From Micropterix aruncella (Eukaryota; Arthropoda; Insecta; Lepidoptera; Micropterigidae), in contig OX155964.1 in the NCBI GenBank assembly GCA_944548615.1, positions 11,996,925 to 12,060,924 on the forward strand: a DNA stretch of 64,000 nucleotides. The letters are read 5' to 3'. The notes below the pieces were generated by a model that was not told the DNA's origin, made no database searches, and saw only the letters and a program-made list of their open reading frames with translations. Both the position numbers and the translations under genes were made by a program. Of the stretch, positions 1 through 10,018 are shown piece by piece; position 1 is the first letter of the stretch, and every line of letters begins with the position of its first letter.

Positions 1-1314
1 GTCCCACCGTAAAGTTAACGACAATTATCTTACAGGTGCCCGGTTTGCAGTGGCAGTGCTCAGGTGGTCACCCATCTAAACAACTGACCACGCCCTACGC
101 TGCTTAACTTTGGTGATCTGACGGGAACCAGTGTTACAACGCCGCTACAGACGTTGTAGGATTACTGGAGCGGACAAATACGTTGTAGGATTGGAAATTT
201 GTAAAAATAGCACTAATAAGGGCTTCTATAGGTATTTGATACAATTAGATTTTTTTAAAAATTGATATGTCTAGGATGTAGGATATTACAGCGATATTCC
301 GAAGAGAAGTTACGCACTCACACACACGTGCGCGCAGTAACAGCGAAGCCACGCCTAATATTTGTCACGCAATGTTGCAAGTCCTAATATGTTTGTAATT
401 CTTTTTATATGAATTTCCCGTGAATTTTTAAAATGGCAAAGCTACTGCAAATTCCAATATTATCCAACGCCGATAAATTAGCAAATTGTGAAAAAGGCGC
501 ATGTACGCGACAGCGAAGTTAGAAAACAATCTTCTTTTCTCCTTTCTCTCATATGCGCGAATGAAATGATAGGATAGCATCAGAAGTGCCAAAAATGAGC
601 ACCTTATTAACCACTGGAAAGCTTATACCACCGATTGGTGGTTTTTCTGTTGTGACAATTCGCGGGCAGCCGATCTCCATATTTATGCAATTATATGCGA
701 AAAAGTCGCCTTTATTGAATAAGCTACCATTATACATAAGTATGCGTGACCCCCCCCCCCCCCCCTTCCTACGTAACACCCCCTACAAAGAAATTTTCGA
801 GGGTCGAAAACATTCCGTCGTGAGTTTCATTCCCATGGCTGTCTCTCTAAGGGTTAAACTACTCTCAGGAGCAATAAATCCGGGTCACTAATATTAACCT
901 TAATATCTCGGAAACTAATAATACTAGATTATTCAAAAAACAGTATTTTATAGACTATTTAATACTACTCAAATAATATTAATAAAACTTCTTGGTTTGC
1001 TGTAAAATACTGCCATAAAAAAACTAAAAACAAAATAAATGATATTTTGAAAATCGAACTACGAATTCACTGCATTTGTTTTTGCTTTTGTTTCTGTTCT
1101 GTCACAAAGAAAATAAGATCGTACCTACCTGGTATTCAATATTTATAATTAATGTGCTAATTATTCAATAAGCTACCATTTTTAGTAGACGAATAAGCTA
1201 GCATTCATAGGGTTTACGTTGGTTGGTGACCCGTATTCATTGCTCTCGAGTGTAATTATTTATATATGAATAGCTTCCTTATGAATCACCAAGTCTCCTG
1301 GTATATTTTTTGTT
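1..1314. other. AT-rich unassigned DNA
   Basis: No gene or recognised repeat seen. It holds a 16-base run of C at 750-765, a short perfect palindrome near 627-642 and three degenerate copies of AATAAGCTACCATT near 719, 1168 and 1191. The open frames here are short and cross the C run, so I do not treat them as genes. Confidence 0.5.
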
Positions 1315-1614
1315 ATGCACGCAAAAACGAGTTTTGCATGCCGAAAAAAACCCCTTTTTTCGTTATTATATGGAATGCGGAATTCCCGAAGTTCCATTCA
1401 TTTAAGACGCTTTTTAAGGACGCCACCGGGAGCTAAGGACAAAAAAAGAAGTTCTTCGGCACAAAGGAAACGTCCGGAAACGAGGGACTATTTTTGGCGT
1501 TCAGCCAAAGAAGCCGAGCGACAAGGAGATCTCTCCATTACGCTCACTAATCCTCAGAAAATTATGGAAGCGCTCTATTTGATTTCACAAGTGCCAGTAG
1601 ACGCTGAGGTATGA
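1315..1614 (+). CDS. Unrecognised 99-residue ORF, possible exon
   Basis: The frame opens with an ATG at 1315 and runs 99 codons. The first third is basic and serine-rich; the second half (KKRSSSAQRKRPETRDYF, then a charged helix-like stretch ending in SQVPVDAEV) has a far more protein-like composition than other ORFs here. The last codons run into GAG|GTATGA, which fits a splice donor, so the true unit could be an internal exon that continues downstream rather than a gene ending at the TGA. I recognise no domain family. It could equally be a fragment of a retroelement gag or a chance ORF. No promoter or poly(A) signal was identified for it, and the next kilobase is AT-rich without a partner exon I can name. 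Confidence 0.25.
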   Translation: MHAKTSFACRKKPLFSLLYGMRNSRSSIHLRRFLRTPPGAKDKKRSSSAQRKRPETRDYFWRSAKEAERQGDLSITLTNPQKIMEALYLISQVPVDAEV

Positions 1615-2779
1615 TTTACTGATAGCCTAGAAGTAATATGTTTATTAAAAAAATAGAGACCCAAATCATAATAAATATACATACACACATATTCAATATA
1701 TCTACTAAACTACTACTTAGCTCCAAGGTTTTATAAAAATACAGTTATTACTATTCAAAATAAAATTATCATGGTAGCATTTAGGAGATCAATAAAAAAG
1801 TGTTTGATTAATAAAAGGCCACTCTATGCCAATACCGAACTTATCGCAATTTTTGATTAGGTAAAATAAAAATTAAAAAATGTTTAGATTTTTTGTTCTA
1901 AATATAATAGATGTATATGTAAGGTTATACACCTAAGTAGAGTAGCCATATTTTTTTTAGATCTAAATATGTATGACTGTATAATTCAGTGTGTGTGTCT
2001 GTGTGTAAGTATTATACAAGTGTGAATTTTTACAACTTATTTTCAAAAACCAAACGTCATACCAGTCAGACGTCATACCAGTCAGCTCGTGGAAAAGCAA
2101 TATCCTTGGTAAAATATCGGCATCCCTAGATACGGGCGTTTTTGCTCAGTTAGTCTGCAATGAACCAATTAGCTATTCCCATGAGGACCACAACTTTGCG
2201 GTAGAAAATGGAAAATTTTGATACATATAACTGGTAAGGGCGATGTTAATAACATGTGTATCAAGTTTTGTGGAAATTGGTTTAATAGATTTTGTATAAA
2301 TTCATGGGACGTAAGTGTCCATAAAAATGCAGTTACACCACTTTCCAAAATATTATTATTTTATTATTTAACTCAAAAATCATACGTACTAAAAAACGTA
2401 TTGAAAGGAAAAAAAACATATTGAAAAAGTTGCCGTAAATATTTTATTTATTTATTTAAAATCACCAGAGTTCATTGGTCATTTGCGATATTTAAAAAAA
2501 CGGTATATTAAAAAAAATATTTTTTGCTAATATAAAAATTCTGACGTCACAATAACATGGTAAATATATAATTTAGGATTTATTCGTATTCGATAATTTA
2601 TAAAATTATGGGACACATATGCCCCATGGGTCTTAAAGAGCTATGGGTTTAATTTGTTTTTCCTGCACGGTTTATAATAATGTATATCAAATGTTATAGC
2701 CCTTTTGCTGTAAATACATGAAATCTATCTACAAACATATTCAATGCATCGCCAAAGGACGAGAGGATGGGTGAAGGAT
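1615..2779. other. AT-rich unassigned DNA with 16-bp tandem duplication
   Basis: No gene seen. A perfect tandem duplication of ACGTCATACCAGTCAG lies at 2054-2085. TG-rich microsatellite-like sequence occurs near 1990-2005. The remainder is AT-rich and unassigned. Confidence 0.5.
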
Positions 2780-3092
2780 AGATGGAGAACATCCAAATGC
2801 AGGCAGGCAAAGAGAGCTAATGTAAGACGCATCTTTCGGTTGTTTGGGCCTATCTAGATAGTAGTGCCATGGCCACTGGACATCGTATGCTCAACAGATA
2901 CCTAGACATCCTGTGCATAGAGGACGAGGCAACTTGTCTGGCCTGTGGAATAGAGGAGGAAACAGCGGAGCATGTGATCTGTGCATGCCCAGCAATATTC
3001 ACAAGAATATTTAGGACCACAGGAAGAACTACTCGGTAGTTTTGGCGGATATATGAAAGAGCTGACCTCCGTGGATTCTGCAAATAGCATCT
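2780..3092 (+). pseudogene. RNase-H-bearing LINE, C-terminal ORF2 relic
   Basis: Decayed 3' end of the ORF2 of an R1/I/Jockey-group LINE. The first frame reads WRTSKCRQAK, resembling the W-x(4)-CRQAK junction that follows the RNase H domain in such elements. After a stop, a second stretch reads TGHRMLNRYLDIL followed by CLACGIEEETAEHVICACP, a CCHC zinc-knuckle-like motif (C-x2-C-x8-H-x4-C) typical of the C-terminus of these LINEs. A frameshift near 3025 leads to ELLGSFGGYMKELTSVDSAN, again like the extreme C-terminus. Stops and frameshifts show it is dead. Family level is confident; the exact clade is not. Confidence 0.7.
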
Positions 3093-4500
3093 AGTTTTTC
3101 CGAGCCGGGGCAAAAGGTTGACATTGGCGCCCCCCCCCCTCTCCCCTCCAGCATGTGAGATTTATGATTTCAAAAAACTCACAAAGCAAATATACTGGGT
3201 GTTTTTTTTGTAACCGGGTACTAAGAACCCTTAGGTAGATGTGCACTATTCATTACCTATTTGCTAATAAGTTTGCTTATGTGTGACATTAATATAGAAT
3301 AAATACAACCAGCGTAGACAACGCACAAGCCAGACAGTACACACACTTTCAATCCTGAGTCTTCTTTTCTAGATCCTAGCAAATTTTACTATCTTATCTT
3401 GCTATAGCTTTACACGTCGAGCTTTCCTTTTAGCGAAAGTATCTATTAGCAAAGTTTAGTTGTTAACATAGAAAACCAACGCGAGTTACTCGCGCGCCTG
3501 CCACATAATATGTGGCATATACTGTCCATCGCTTGACGTTCAGTTGTTTGGGTATACTCGGATCCGCATGGAAGGTCCCGTTCTCTTCTGTTTGTGGAGA
3601 GGATTTTTTTCTATCACAGGGGACATCACACGAAAATCGAATGAACAATCAATAGTGCGGCATACCCTGTATGTGCTTTATTTAGTAAAACAAGGTTTTT
3701 TCAAACACTTGAATTTGGCGCCCACTCAAATTCCCCCCCCCCCCCCCCCCAGATCTGGAACTGCGTGTGAGCTGGCTGCAGGATTCGTAGAGGCAATAAA
3801 AGTATCCATGGAGTCAAAGAGACGTACAAAGGCCACATGGAGAGCCAAGCGCGGATTAGACCACAGACAACCAACCCCAAACTCAATTATCATCATCAGT
3901 GCATATTGGCTTCTTTTTGGCACGTTTCTATACAAAAAAGCAATGACAGCTACTCGACTATCTGTCGCGATTAGCTTCTAGCGTGTGAGCTGTTTCCTCG
4001 GCATTCCACGCTACCCTATCGGCCTTTTTTTGTTTTTGTTTTTGGCAGCCCTGTGATAAGGCGGAATAGTTACATTACATGTCATGTATACAGGAGTTGA
4101 GAGATTAAGGGCGGGCATTCCCGAATTAGATTAGCGGTTTTTTTGGCGTCGCTTTCGACGGCCTAAAATCTGCCACAGCCCCGCGCTCTGATTGGCTACA
4201 CGTCCGTTTTTATTTATTTTTAATCTTTAAAATGTATATAGTGATAGGAAAATCGACATACAAGCTGGATTCGGTAGGTAAGGCCATATGGGATACAATA
4301 AGGTCCAATCATATCTACCATTTAAGAAAAACGTTATTTTATATTTTTATGTTTTCGTCGATTATACGTGCATATCTCAATTCATTGTTTATTTGATACA
4401 TTACTCAAGATAGCTTATGTTTTCTACAGGACACTGCCAATTCTTCCTATCACGTCAAAACCTTCATTTCTCACTTGACACCATTTATCATGCAAAAACG
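3093..4500. other. Unassigned DNA with C homopolymers
   Basis: No recognisable gene. C runs lie near 3130-3139 and at 3733-3750 (18 C); both follow a TTGGCGCCC-like motif. A 145-codon frame at 3544-3981 crosses the long C run and shows no family resemblance, so I do not call it a gene. Confidence 0.45.
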
Positions 4501-4504
4501 GAAG

Positions 4505-4662
4505 ACTGCGTACAATCATCAAAAATTACAAATCTGCTGCATTAGATTTTGTTGCATGTTGAAGAGGCATGACCAAGTGAGTCCGCATTATGATGAAATC
4601 CAATTCCTGCGACTAAATCAGCGCAGGAAACTGCATATAAGAGGTGAGTTCATTATGTTATA
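4505..4662 (+). pseudogene. LINE ORF2 C-terminal fragment (CR1/Jockey-like)
   Basis: The open frame contains KLQICCIRFCCMLKRHDQ and later LRLNQRRKLHIR. This follows the pattern of insect LINE C-termini (LQNxCIRFxxGLRRYDHVSxY...L.WL.LRQRRKLH), also visible in better copies at 49.1 kb and 57.4 kb. Only about 45 residues remain. It is cut off on the right next to a mariner-like foldback that begins at 4674. It is a dead fragment of a reverse-transcribing element; the first half of the frame (from 4475) is not clearly part of it. Confidence 0.6.
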
Positions 4663-4673
4663 AGCGTAATGTA

Positions 4674-5112
4674 TTTGTAGGTCATAAACGTCTAATATTA
4701 CATGCTCATTTTTCGATGTAGTTTCCCTGGACTGCAATGCACTCAGTAGGTACTTCGATTGGTGAGGCGTCGGATTCCATCAGAGAAAAACGTTGTCTTA
4801 CACCCATCAAATCACGCCTGAACGGCATACTTGAATTCATCATCGTCGTAATGCGAACCATGCAAGTGTTTCTTCAGTAGTTAAAACAGGAAAAAGTACC
4901 CACTCACCGTATGCATAAGACCTGGCACCGAGTGACTTTTCCTGACAATAATGAAGTCATTCTTTCTTCTTTTCTCCTCTGTTTCGGATTCGGATTCCAT
5001 CAGAGAAGAAAACTTTCTTCTCTGATGGAATCCGACGCCTCACCAATCGAAGTACTAAGTGCGTCGTCATCGTAAAATCAGTATTGAATATTGGACGTTT
5101 ATGACCTACAAG
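4674..5112. mobile_element. Mariner-like foldback MITE, TA-flanked
   Basis: Outer inverted repeats TTTGTAGGTCATAAACGTC (left) and its complement at about 5090-5112 are flanked by TA on both sides (4672-4673 and 5113-5114), the target duplication of Tc1/mariner elements. A second, inner inverted repeat (ACTTCGATTGGTGAGGCGTC at about 4753, complement near 5040) gives arms of over 100 bp. On the minus strand near 4715-4795 a frame reads PTECIAVQGNYIEK then stop, matching the final residues of mariner transposases (W..CI...G.Y.E). It is an internally deleted element whose arms include the transposase tail. Confidence 0.65.
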
Positions 5113-5114
5113 TA

Positions 5115-5600
5115 CGTTAGGCTTAGAACATAATAAACTCTCCTTCTTTGAAATATAATGACCTTCAAGTAGACGTAAAAGGCAGTCACTGAAAGGCTTT
5201 AAAAGGGCTTGCACTTTTGCAACTATTTGCAGTTGCCACAGCAACCAATATTAGAATTTCAGCAGTCCATCGAGGGGGTTGTGGCAGTCCAAATTCCAGA
5301 GAGAATGAGACACGGCAGCGAAGGGAAGAAGCGCCGCGACGTCTAGACGGCCAGACATAAAAATGGCCGACCGGAAAGCGACCAAAAAATGGCGGGAGAT
5401 GCCGGAGTTTTGGCGCCAATTTTACTCTCCCTTTCATCGGCGCTTTTATCGCTCTATTAAAGTCATATTATTCAGCCATTAATAACAATGGCTGCTGTTT
5501 ACAGAATCGAAATTGTTTTGCCCCGGATTCCATCGCCACAGGTTTGGTAGACCTTCAGATACTACCTGTTCAGGATAGGGCCAATACTGGGGGTACATGG
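5115..5600. other. GC-rich unassigned segment, possible regulatory DNA
   Basis: The stretch 5300-5450 is clearly richer in CpG than its surroundings. It contains GCGGGAG and TTTTGGCGCCAA, which resemble E2F-type sites. It may be an old promoter or a GC-rich repeat. No exon could be attached to it. Confidence 0.25.
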
Positions 5601-7559
5601 CGCAGCTTACGTTTTGGTACCCGAAATAAAAAAGGGTCTACTGAAATTTAAAAAAAAACAGTGCTCATTAGCTGGTAGACCCGTGAGATGGAGCAGTTTA
5701 TCGGAGGTTGCATTCAATATTTCCCATGTTTCGACTAAAAAAGTAGGTTTTGTAATACAATTTCTGAAAAAAACCCTAATTTTCGGGAAACAATTTAAGT
5801 ATCGTATTAAAAATACATATTTAAAAAGTATTTTTTTTTTTTTTTTTTTTATTTTATTTATTTGTTACAACTTGGTAGAGAGTTAACAATGAGATCGTAC
5901 AGATATGATTTGTAACTATTTATATAAGCAATAAGAAAATGAACACTACCCATACGATCATTCTAGACGAATGCTCAACTAGACCGAACAGCCTGTATCT
6001 GGGCATACGAAATATATAGCTTTGGTTTTGAGTAGTACTGACGTTTGAGTAATACTACTTTCAATACTAACACTAAGATAATGGCATAAAATAGTACACA
6101 TATTAATACAAATATATATGATAAAGGGTTAGTTACATACATATATACACATATACACATACAAACATACATACATACATATATAATAACAGACACACAT
6201 ACATCTACATACACACATATTTTAAATTATTGTATGAAGCAATTCTTTTTCAGTCTTTGTACGACCTACTTCGTAAAGGAGCCATTTTTTTTACTTTTAT
6301 CTTAAATTGGTGTACATTTTGAACATTTTTTACTGACTCAAAATGGGGCAATGAAATACAACTGTCTTTGGGCATATATGATAAAGATGCATGGTGTTAA
6401 TCAATCTACATATTTTTATTCCACTTGTCTCTTCAATATTATATGTACCTACTATAAAAATACTTTAAACCCACCGACTATTATATTCATTGAGTATTTA
6501 AATTTAAGGACATTTTCCTACGTTGCAATATAGGATGTAGGATGAATTATTCACTTCAATATATAAAGGATTTATTGTTGGTTTACTTTTTCCTGCATTT
6601 ACTTTCCGTTTCATGTTTTCAAAACACGGGGACGTCGTGGACGGGATCTAAAGGACCAAAGACTTATATATGTATGAAATATTTTGAATTGTATAAAGTT
6701 ATGCTGTGTTATTTAAAGTTTTATATTGACAATAATCCTACCAAGAAAGTGGTCACTAGTTTCTTTGGTGGTTCTTTCCAGTAGAATCTTACTCTTCTTT
6801 AGTACTTCTTGGAATCTTATTCTTCTATTCTGTATACTTTTATTCTGAAGTCAATATCGTCCCACTGATTATAAAATCATCACAGATGTTAATTAAAATT
6901 GCAATAAAATTTGCCATTTTACAATTCCATATGCGTTTAAATTAAAATCCATTGAACGTCTCGATTACCGTTAACATCCAATTCACTTCTCTTTGCGTCG
7001 GGATGGGCAGATTTTAATTAGTGATTTTCTCCGATCGGCATGGAAATATTCGCAGAATGTTTCGCTAGTCATAATAAGTAATTGTTGTGATGAATAATTA
7101 TCTGTAAGTTGGCCTTTCTAGAGGCCGACGGCGGAAGCAGACAAGACTCAACCGCATGATTAAGCGGACAGCGCACTGATTTATACGCCGTTAGTTTCAT
7201 CTTCTTCTATTGCCGTATCGATCAGAATATAACGACAAACATCTTACTTTGTCAACACATCATCTTCATAGGCTTTAATTTCTAGAATTTGTCTGTCGAT
7301 CTGATGATCTTATGAGTCTCTTAGCATCACTGAGGGGTTTTATTAGCGATTATACGCGTTTATACACCTTTAAAATGGTCATCAAAGCATTGCAAATAAT
7401 TTGCAGGTAGAGGATTTGTCCTTAGAAATCTAAATTGACCTGAATAATTTGAGTTTTTCTAACAATTTTCTTGCGTTTTACTGCTTTTGGGAATTTTAAT
7501 TGACAAAACTGTCCATTGTTTGAAAACCATTTTTTCGCGTCAATTATGTGTTCAGGTTT
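5601..7559. other. AT-rich unassigned DNA with T-tract and ATAC microsatellite
   Basis: A 20-base T tract lies at 5831-5850, and an imperfect (ATACATAC)n/(ATAC)n run at 6133-6222. I see no coding signal; short frames here have no family resemblance. Confidence 0.5.
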
Positions 7560-7695
7560 CTCTCCTTTTAACATTTCCGCTTGAATTAGCCCCTATAAAA
7601 TTCAACCAATCTTTTAACTATAATAATTTAACGTTACTATTGTTATCAATGGTTAAATTATTAGGTTTTTATAATCAGTCAGTCCTTTTTGCAGC
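7560..7695 (+). repeat. Family C repeat, short piece
   Basis: The segment around GGTTAAATTATTAGGTTTTT and ATAATCAGTCAGTCCTTTTT matches the right ends of the larger repeats at 16.19-17.16 kb and 36.08-36.73 kb. Only this end is clearly recognisable here. Confidence 0.5.
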
Positions 7696-7794
7696 CACTA
7701 ATGCGGTAAAAGCACAGTATTCATATTTGTATGACGTAATCTGCGGTAAAAATATTTAGTTATAATATATAATATAATTTACTTTCCTTTCTTT

Positions 7795-8095
7795 CTGACA
7801 TAACCGTGCCACTTCAATATGACTCAAAAAGTGAGCTCGCCTTAACACATGAGTGCCTAGCAAGGCGGGCTTGGTTGCACTTTACTTAGCACATTAGAAA
7901 AATTTACATCTAAATAATATATGCGCTATTTAACCTGGGCTCAGACAGATGTATATACCTAAATTTAGACAGTATAAATGACGGCTATTTAGACAGTATT
8001 ATTACGGTAATTCCTAAATTGTACATTATTTTTCTTTTCTTTTGTGCTCGTGCACTTGAATGTCTATGTAACCAATAAATAAATAACTATTTATT
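7795..8095 (+). mobile_element. 5'-truncated LINE 3' end with AATAAATAAATAA tail
   Basis: It is homologous along its length to 12595-12858. Shared blocks include GTGAGCTCGCCTTAACACA, TGCCTAGCAAGGCGGGCT and AACCTGGGCTCAGACAGATG. Both copies are in the same orientation and stop at a TAAATAAATAA repeat, as expected for independently 5'-truncated copies of one non-LTR retrotransposon. No coding part remains, so the clade is unknown. Confidence 0.6.
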
Positions 8096-8232
8096 GTCAA
8101 TGTTATTATGTATGGCAAAATAATTTGCTATTAGTTTCGCCGTTAATGGTATTAGCTCCACCTGTATTATGCCGGCGAAGAAAAGTTGCCAAAACGTCGT
8201 GATAGCACAGTATAACCAGACAGTAGCTTATC

Positions 8233-8550
8233 TTAGAACAACATTGAAATCAAAGCGAATACGCCACGAGTCGTAAGGGCTCGGATATAGTCGCCAGATG
8301 TTCCGCTACTCGGTCTACGAAGATAACCGAACGCTCGAAAACGTCGCCAGCTTTTACCTGCGCGTAATGCTAACCATTCGCTTTCGTCGGGACGTACCCC
8401 TATGCCCACAATCCTCGCACCCTCTTCCCGCATTGCCCTGTAGCTCGCGAGAGTAAAGCTACTGGTTGGTATGTTGGTGATAGTATACACCCGGCTCTCG
8501 TTCAACAAATCAAAACAATGTGCTAATAGATGGCGTGCGCTTCGCGCCAT
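8233..8550 (-). CDS. Unrecognised 105-residue ORF
   Basis: The minus-strand ATG is at 8550-8548 and the stop near 8233. The predicted product is basic with a protein-like composition: MARSARHLLAHCFDLLNES near the start, then a middle part containing EEGARIVGIGVRPDESEW, and an arginine/tyrosine-rich C-terminal third. I recognise no domain, signal peptide or clear membrane segment. GC content is higher than the flanks, which can reflect either a coding exon or an old GC-rich repeat. No splice sites or poly(A) signal could be tied to it. It is listed because it is the second most protein-like frame without a transposon match, not because it is proven to be a gene. Confidence 0.2.
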   Translation of the reverse strand: MARSARHLLAHCFDLLNESRVYTITNIPTSSFTLASYRAMREEGARIVGIGVRPDESEWLALRAGKSWRRFRAFGYLRRPSSGTSGDYIRALTTRGVFALISMLF

Positions 8551-8931
8551 TGGAATGACGAATTAATTAATTAATTTACAACGAACGGTCGGATTGTAAC
8601 GCTATATGAGTTTTTGCCAAAGACATCGCCGGCGGCCGCAACACAACAAGCGCAGCACCGATTTCCTAATGTGGGAGCGGCCGATTCGCGAGGAAAAGTG
8701 AAATACGAATAAATTTGTTGTGAAACGCGAACAGGCAGTTATGTTACTGTTTTGCGAGCATAGATCGAGCATCAAGAGCATCTACGGCATTAAGATCGTG
8801 AGTAGTCTCATAAATTATGTATCACAAAGCCATGAGAGTTTATGTCTCAAATCAGATTATCCTGTTCATAATCACATGTGACAGGTTGTCTTCATTTAAG
8901 AGTTATTCCGATACGTAGCACCCAAAAGGTG
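8551..8931. other. Unassigned DNA
   Basis: Mixed-composition sequence containing a NotI-like GCGGCCGC site near 8632 and an ATTAATTAATTAATT run near 8562. No gene, repeat partner or promoter recognised. Confidence 0.45.
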
Positions 8932-8934
8932 TAA

Positions 8935-9239
8935 GGGGCTCTTTAGACCATCAAACATGCTTATCAAGCATCGCGTCGCGGGCTGGGAAGGAATCGTAAA
9001 CCGAAGGAAATATGCAAATATATATTTTTTAATATTTACTTAAAATTCCTTATTTTGTAGTTTATACCAGGAAGTCACAAATTGATTGATGAATGGCGTG
9101 ACTCCCTGGTATAAAGCTACAAAATTAGGCATTTTTGGTAAATATATAAAAAAAATATTTGCATATTTCCTGCGGTTTACGATTCCTTCCCAGCCCGCGA
9201 CGCGATGCTTGATAAGCATGCTTGATCGTCTAGAGCCCC
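8935..9239. mobile_element. Harbinger-like MITE forming a long near-perfect hairpin
   Basis: Almost the whole 305 bp is one inverted repeat. The left arm (GGGGCTCTTTAGACCATCAA ... CCAGGAAGTCAC) pairs with the right arm (GTGACTCCCTGG ... TCGTCTAGAGCCCC), leaving a loop of about 19 bases near 9081-9099. It is flanked by TAA on both sides (8932-8934 and 9240-9242), the 3-bp target duplication usual for PIF/Harbinger elements, whose ends often begin with GGG. Arms of about 145 bp differ only by scattered substitutions and small indels. It is non-autonomous, with no transposase; overlapping open frames are reflections of the two arms. Confidence 0.7.
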
Positions 9240-9254
9240 TAACAATTTGCCATG

Positions 9255-9287
9255 CCAGCCACGGGAACGAATCATTCCCGTGGCTGG
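9255..9287. other. Perfect 13-bp hairpin beside the MITE
   Basis: CCAGCCACGGGAA and TTCCCGTGGCTGG are exact complements separated by seven bases. It lies 13 bp beyond the TAA-flanked foldback and is not part of it. It could be an RNA stem or a remnant of another foldback element. Confidence 0.5.
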
Positions 9288-9596
9288 GCGTAGCATTCCG
9301 CGACAAATGTCCTGCGTGTACATTGAAAGAGTTCTTAAATTTTTCAATTTAATTTTAAACGACATGATCTATTTGTAATACCGTATTTATTTCAAACAAT
9401 AAGCATAATAAACGCACGTTTCCGTAGAACTTTCTGTAAAAGCAATTTCTTTTTTGTAAAATAATGTAATTTCTCTTAATATACTCTCATTACAAAATTA
9501 TTTGATAATGATTATTGATAAAAATTTTCACTGTAATTTTAATTTTCTACTACCGTTTATTTTGTGCGTAACATACTAGTGCCAATAATTATATAC

Positions 9597-10018
9597 GGTA
9601 TTAGATTGCTCAATGCCATAGTACGTTTTGGCATACCTTCTGCGCCGGCGACTTGCAGGAAACTAATAGCAGTTGATTTGGGCTTCTATAATAACACTGA
9701 TAATTAATTATTTTTTTAATAAGGAACTATTGATTATAAAACTTATTATTAAAACAATGATAATAATAATAAAATTTAAATCTTTATGTAAATAATATTA
9801 AAATAATAAGAGTTGTGATTAAAAAAAAACCCTTTGTTATTATATTATTATTTTATTTTGAGATAGAATACCGTATAGGAGTTTGGAATGCTGTCTATTG
9901 GGCTACTGGACACAAAAAAAGATTAATCAATGTTTGGAACTATGGATGTTATATACAAATTGGTTTTATAGCAAAATACTAGCTGCCAAAATGTAGTATG
10001 GCAATCAATCTAATAGCC
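9597..10018. mobile_element. Foldback element with ATTAGATTG inverted ends
   Basis: The left end reads GTATTAGATTGCTCAATGCC and the right end is its approximate complement (GGCAATCAATCTAATAG), followed inwards on both sides by a TTTTGGCA block. The same end sequence starts the family C copies at 16.19 and 36.08 kb, so this may be a short non-autonomous relative. The interior is AT-rich and non-coding. Confidence 0.5.

Noticed and set aside
3544..3981. 145-codon frame
   Set aside because: It crosses an 18-base C homopolymer whose length is unstable, and no domain was recognised on either side.
5186..5437. Minus-strand frame in a GC-rich block
   Set aside because: Proline/arginine-rich translation is expected from GC-rich DNA; nothing resembles a known protein.
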